49,695 bases of DNA. Origin: Thalassospira lohafexi. Its GTDB lineage: Bacteria > Pseudomonadota > Alphaproteobacteria > Rhodospirillales > Thalassospiraceae. Both the position numbers and the translations under genes were made by a program. The DNA lies in contig NZ_NXGX01000013.1 of NCBI RefSeq assembly GCF_002844275.1, positions 1-49,695 on the forward strand, given 5' to 3'. The notes beneath the pieces were generated by a model. That model made no database searches. It was given only the letters and a program-made list of their open reading frames with translations, and had not been told where the DNA came from. Positions 46,594-49,695 of the stretch are shown here, one piece after another; positions within the stretch are counted from its first letter, which is position 1; each line of letters opens with the position of its first letter.

Positions 46594-47232
46594 TGTCTGG
46601 TGGGATGCTGTGGCCATCAGTGCCCGCAACTATCCTTTCCCTAATCTATCCAAAATCAAATTTGATGTCTGTCGACCAGCGGGCGTCATTGATGGCCTGA
46701 CGTCGCACCATCCCCGCGCGATCAAGTGGAACTGTCGTGCCATTGTCCGTCACGTTGCCACGCCGCATGCTGCTAGACCGCAGCGCGGCCGCTCTGGGGT
46801 GGGGTGATGTCGCCAGTGTCGTTTCATAAATCCCCGTTGATGATGGCCTGCCGCGATACGAAACCTCTGTGTGCACATGCCTTTACCCTCTCCGATCCGC
46901 GGACGGTTCTCCCTGCATTTGTAAAATGCCGGAGAACGGTTGTTTTGGGGATTGCGGGATGGTGAATGCTTCTTTTGTGGAAATTTTGGCCAAAAATGAT
47001 TCGTTTGCGATGATTTCAATGTGGAATCGCTGCAAAACAGCCAAATTTTATCAAGCGATTCGCATTCGAAGCACAGTGGGGCAGGCGGTGGGACCCGTGT
47101 ATGGAGTCCACAGGTGATCAAAATTTAACCCAAACCCGCCTGAAACCAGCACGAAACAGTGTCAGTTCCGTGAAATTGTGATGAAAAAAGGTGCAGGAAT
47201 AATTTTGATAAAAAAATAGTCAAAAAGCTATT
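46594..47232. other. Long non-coding stretch after the diguanylate cyclase
   Basis: About 640 bases with no convincing coding frame on either strand: short frames have poor composition and no ribosome-binding site. It contains one long hairpin (listed separately) and, near its end, TTGATA (47205-47210), a 17-base spacer and CTATTG (47228-47233), a plausible promoter for the downstream small RNA or a longer precursor. Confidence 0.5.
46906..46946 (+). terminator. Two-part hairpin, possible terminator of the cyclase mRNA
   Basis: Arms GTTCTCC/GGAGAAC (46906-46912, 46931-46937) enclose inner arms GCATTT/AAATGC (46915-46920, 46924-46929): thirteen pairs with a small internal loop. Rightward it is followed by GGTTGTTTTG, a weak T tail. 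It lies some 310 bases beyond the cyclase stop. Confidence 0.35.
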
Positions 47233-47284
47233 GCGTCCTGTCGGGCAAATGGGTAATCTCCATTTGTGCGCTGCGGTAGGACGC

Positions 47285-47371
47285 AGTGCATTCCGGCGAG
47301 CGACTTGTTCGCTCGTTTCTTGGACGTTTCCTCCCTAGACTTGGGCCGCTTTCATAGGCGGCCTTTTTTTT
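47285..47371 (+). ncRNA. Small RNA resembling the suhB/MmgR (alpha-r8) family
   Basis: No coding frame, but three ordered elements: a perfect hairpin CGAGCGA/TCGCTCG (47297-47303, 47309-47315); a single-stranded stretch with the anti-Shine-Dalgarno motif CCTCCC (47330-47335); and a terminator GGCCGC/GCGGCC (47344-47349, 47358-47363) followed by eight T. This layout and the wording around TTGGACGTTTCCTCCCTAG match my memory of the alphaproteobacterial suhB (MmgR) sRNAs, about 80 bases long, which pair with ribosome-binding sites; in Sinorhizobium MmgR acts in carbon storage. Upstream arms GCGTCCT/AGGACGC (47233-47239, 47278-47284) may extend the RNA or be an operator. Confidence 0.62.
47344..47371 (+). 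terminator. Terminator of the suhB/MmgR-like RNA
   Basis: GGCCGC/GCGGCC arms with an eight-base loop and a run of eight T (47364-47371). No protein gene precedes it on this strand within 750 bases, which is why a small RNA is inferred. Confidence 0.85.
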
Positions 47372-47480
47372 GTCTAAATTCAGCCATTTAGTCAAATTTG
47401 GGCATATACTCATCGTTTGAGCATATGGCCGTTTTCGGTTTGCGCGAAATGGTGCGGTGCAAATCAATTGCCGGTCGAAA

Positions 47481-47822
47481 TTAGCTGCAGCTATCCTTTA
47501 GCGCGACAATTTGAGTGTTCTGATCTGCTTCTGACAGGGCCGGATCGCGCAATTCCTTGATCATATAACGCAATTTGATGCGAATGGCGGCCTCGCTTTG
47601 TGGGCTGGGCTTTTCGGATGCATTGGCAACAGCGCGCTTAATCCAGATTTCTGCATTGTTCGTCTCGGTCGCGGCGGTGGGATTGATCTCGTAATAGGCC
47701 GCACACGCCAGATCTTCGCGCCAGTCTTCGGTGGTGGTCAGAAAATCCATGTCATAAAAGCCTACCGCTGCAATCACGATGACTGCAATCGGCAATGCTT
47801 TGTGGCTGCCAAGCTGGCGCAA
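47481..47822 (-). CDS. Small hypothetical protein with N-terminal membrane segment
   Basis: 113 residues. One hydrophobic segment (about 9-23, ALPIAVIVIAAVGFY) suggests a signal anchor, followed by a charged, probably periplasmic part with cysteines near the middle (LACAAYY) and at the C-terminus (KDSCS). The composition is protein-like and charged residues alternate as in helices. No family recognised. It is downstream of, and on the same strand as, the acetyltransferase, 110 bases apart. Confidence 0.55.
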   Translation of the reverse strand: MRQLGSHKALPIAVIVIAAVGFYDMDFLTTTEDWREDLACAAYYEINPTAATETNNAEIWIKRAVANASEKPSPQSEAAIRIKLRYMIKELRDPALSEADQNTQIVALKDSCS

Positions 47823-47932
47823 GCCGTCAGATAGGGAATTGTGCGACGATATGATTCCGACCTCAGTTCAGAGTGGGGCACCAAATATGCGCAGCCGCTG
47901 ATGCGCGATCTGTGTCGCGATTGCGGCTATAC

Positions 47933-48517
47933 TCACTTCTCGCGCTCTGGATTGCCGTCTGGGAAGTTGCCATCGCCATCCCCCAGCCCGCGCTGCATGA
48001 TCACGCTATCGACCCAGCGACCCAGTTTAAAACCGGCCGACTGCAAAGTCCCGGCAACGCGAAAACCAAGCCGCGCATGCAGCCCGATCGAGGCAACATT
48101 GGCAGAATCGCCAATCACCGCCACCATCTGGCGATAGCCAAGGGCCGTGCAGCGCGTCAAAAGCTCTGCCAGAAGCGCGCGGCCCGCTCCCTTACCAACC
48201 ACGTCAGGCGCGATATAAATCGTGTCTTCGACGGTAAACCGATATGCCGGGCGGGTCCGATAAGCCCCGGCATAGGCAAATCCCTCAACCCGGCCATCAA
48301 TCTCGGCAACCAGATAGGGCAGGCCGCGTTCACGCACATGCTGCCAACGCGACGTCAGTTCGGCGATTTCCGGTGCGCGTTCTTCAAACGAAGCCAGGCC
48401 ATGCAAAACATGGTGGCCATAAATTTCGGTAATGCGCGCGAAATCTTCGGGTTCGGCATCCCGGATGATCAGGTCGATTAAGGGAACACTGGCATCAGTA
48501 TGGGCGGGGCTGGTCAT
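47933..48517 (-). CDS. GNAT acetyltransferase of the phosphinothricin acetyltransferase type
   Basis: 194 residues. The N-terminal IIRDAEPEDFARITEIYGHHVLHGLASFEE is typical of the Bar/MnaT group, and the acetyl-CoA loop is VGKGAGRALLAELL, followed by ASIGLHARLGFRVAGTL. Family members acetylate amino-group substrates such as phosphinothricin, methionine sulfone or related amino acids. The ATG overlaps the stop of the upstream amidohydrolase by one base, so the two are coupled and may act on related amino-acid derivatives. Confidence 0.88.
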   Translation of the reverse strand: MTSPAHTDASVPLIDLIIRDAEPEDFARITEIYGHHVLHGLASFEERAPEIAELTSRWQHVRERGLPYLVAEIDGRVEGFAYAGAYRTRPAYRFTVEDTIYIAPDVVGKGAGRALLAELLTRCTALGYRQMVAVIGDSANVASIGLHARLGFRVAGTLQSAGFKLGRWVDSVIMQRGLGDGDGNFPDGNPEREK

Positions 48518-49401
48518 TAAAACGGGTTCCCGTCAAGATCGTGGAAGCTTGAAATCAGATGGGTCATTTGTTCGCGCAAGGTATCAAATCCGCGATGCGG
48601 CGTGATCGTTGCTTCATCCATATAAAGTGATCGGGCAAGCTCGATCTGAAGGCTATGCACATTGGCCTCGGGATGGCCGTAATGGCGTGTGCAATAGCCC
48701 CCGGCATATGGATCATTGTGCGCCGGGATAAAGCCCAGATTGCGCACGCGATCATCCACAAACCGCGTCAATGACGGGTGGCAGGAACTTCCATAGCAAT
48801 CGCCAAGCACCAGATCAACGCGGTTTTTGGCACTATCGACAGAATCACCGGGCATCGAATGGCAATCAATCAGAATGCAGTAGCCAAATGCGTCACGCGT
48901 CGCCTTGATCAAATTTTGCAGGGCGCGATGATATGGCCGGTAATAGGTGTCAATGCGATCAAATGCCTCGGTGACGGGCAGGCGGGATTTATAAATCTCA
49001 ACCCCGCCACTGACCACGCGCGGGATTGATCCCAAGCCTGACAGGGCGCGCATCGAATGGGTTTCGGCATCGGCGGGCAACTCACCGTCAAACATACGTG
49101 GATCAAGCTCCAGCGCGCCGCGATTAACATCGACATAGGCGCGCGGGAACGTCGCACACAGCAAGGGCGCGCCCAGTTGCGGGGCGGCGGCAAACAGCTG
49201 ATCGACAAAGGCGTCTTCGGACGCGCGCAGTTCAAACGATCCGATCCGCGCGCTGGCAATCAGGTCTTGCGGATACTGGCGTCCCGAATGCGGTGATGCA
49301 AAGACCACGGGCAGGGTTTGCCGTGCTGGAAGAATAACGGTGGCGGGGCCGGTTGTGGCCATTTCCGAAGGCAACTGGTTCATTGTCTTGGTATCATCCA
49401 T
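48517..49401 (-). CDS. N-formylglutamate amidohydrolase family protein
   Basis: 294 residues from the ATG at 49401 (MDDTKTMNQL; an ATG at 49383 is also possible). The reading frame stays open further upstream into the tRNA gene, but that part is the complement of tRNA sequence and not protein. Conserved segments: VVFASPHSGRQYP near the N-terminus, DCHSMPGDS, and HYGHPEANVHSLQIELARSLYMDE near the C-terminus, matching the HutG/FGase family that releases formate from N-formyl-L-glutamate. No histidine-utilisation genes are beside it, so the true substrate may be another N-acylated amino acid. Confidence 0.87.
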   Translation of the reverse strand: MDDTKTMNQLPSEMATTGPATVILPARQTLPVVFASPHSGRQYPQDLIASARIGSFELRASEDAFVDQLFAAAPQLGAPLLCATFPRAYVDVNRGALELDPRMFDGELPADAETHSMRALSGLGSIPRVVSGGVEIYKSRLPVTEAFDRIDTYYRPYHRALQNLIKATRDAFGYCILIDCHSMPGDSVDSAKNRVDLVLGDCYGSSCHPSLTRFVDDRVRNLGFIPAHNDPYAGGYCTRHYGHPEANVHSLQIELARSLYMDEATITPHRGFDTLREQMTHLISSFHDLDGNPF

Positions 49402-49515
49402 CCCTGATGGCGGTTTGGTTATATCCCGACTCCGATCTCTCACAATCTGATCTATAGCATATGGGAATTGGCTGGCAATTGATGAAGAATTTTTGTCAAA
49501 AACCCATTTCTGGGG

Positions 49516-49544
49516 TTGCGCCTTTGTCTGCCTTGGGCTAAATA
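49516..49544 (+). promoter_or_regulatory. Candidate tRNA-Val promoter
   Basis: TTGCGC (49516-49521), a 17-base spacer and TAAATA (49539-49544) lie about 75 bases upstream of the tRNA. Both boxes are imperfect. The remainder of 49402-49617 shows no gene. Confidence 0.35.
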
Positions 49545-49617
49545 CCGCCTCGCCGACGCAAACGGCAGGACCACTTCTTCTTAACCGAAGGGGCGGTCTT
49601 TCGAAAGATGGATTTGC

Positions 49618-49694
49618 GGGCCTATAGCTCAGTTGGTTAGAGCGTTCGCTTGACATGCGAGAGGTCACAAGTTCGAGTCTTGTTAGGCCCACCA
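49618..49694 (+). tRNA. tRNA-Val (anticodon GAC)
   Basis: 77 bases including an encoded CCA. The acceptor stem pairs GGGCCTA with TAGGCCC; the D-arm (AGCTCAGTTGGTTAGAGC), the anticodon arm TTCGC-TTGACAT-GCGAG and the T-arm with GTTCGAGTC are in place. The loop TTGACAT puts GAC at positions 34-36, reading GUC and GUU valine codons. Confidence 0.95.
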
Positions 49695-49695
49695 T

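Noticed and set aside
46750..47121. 123-codon leftward frame in the gene-free region
   Set aside because: Rich in Cys, Pro, Arg and His, no ribosome-binding site, crosses the two-part hairpin; not protein-like.
49402..49695. Reading frame extending the amidohydrolase upstream into the tRNA
   Set aside because: The extra N-terminus is the reverse complement of tRNA-Val and its leader; a well-known artefact. The true start is at 49401 or 49383.
1..49695. CRISPR arrays, insertion sequences, prophage or integrase attachment at the tRNA
   Set aside because: No regularly spaced repeats, transposase or integrase genes were seen; the tRNA lies at the window edge, so its 3' side cannot be judged.

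Overview
The window looks like chromosomal core DNA of an alphaproteobacterium. The evidence is the uninterrupted order yebC-ruvC-ruvA-ruvB-ybgC-tolQ-tolR-tolA-tolB-pal-cpoB-tilS-ftsH-folP-(...)-glmM, the frequent GTG/ATG starts overlapping the previous stop, and a small RNA resembling the alphaproteobacterial suhB/MmgR type. A marine Rhodospirillales such as Thalassospira would fit (polyamine uptake, DgcN-DgcA D-glutamate catabolism), but that genus call is inference. I found no insertion sequence, prophage, CRISPR array or rRNA; one tRNA gene closes the window.

Layout. 1-1785: the 5' part of a chemotaxis receptor read leftward and cut by the window edge, with a FliA-like promoter candidate. 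2270-5415: yebC, then the overlapping Holliday-junction genes ruvCAB. 5412-11645: the Tol-Pal envelope operon (ybgC, tolQRAB, pal, cpoB). 11673-16289: tilS, ftsH, folP. 16553-21539: a two-component cassette (one OmpR-type regulator, two overlapping 7TM histidine kinases of identical length read in the opposite direction) placed between folP and glmM. 21751-24921: glmM, thiD, a DinB-fold protein and a small exported protein. 24927-28714: AEC transporter, a GmhB-like phosphatase, and a TPR/GT41-like protein. 28715-32984: ilvD, alanine dehydrogenase and its divergent Lrp-type regulator. 32985-36597: an M48 protease with a DUF898 membrane protein, and a TetR regulator. 36699-44984: a putrescine module (potFGHI and a PuuA-like glutamine synthetase, read leftward) divergent from dgcN-dgcA. 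45358-49694: a membrane diguanylate cyclase, a long non-coding stretch holding the sRNA, a small hypothetical gene, a GNAT acetyltransferase, an N-formylglutamate amidohydrolase and tRNA-Val(GAC).

Most genes are conserved housekeeping functions. The points that most deserve attention are: (1) the tandem kinase pair, in which the downstream kinase keeps the phospho-accepting histidine but has lost the N-, G1- and G2-box residues needed for ATP binding; (2) a helically phased direct-repeat array between the polyamine and D-glutamate operons; (3) an orphan leftward terminator upstream of ilvD implying an unannotated small transcript; (4) the suhB/MmgR-like sRNA; and (5) a GT41-like protein with altered nucleotide-sugar motifs.
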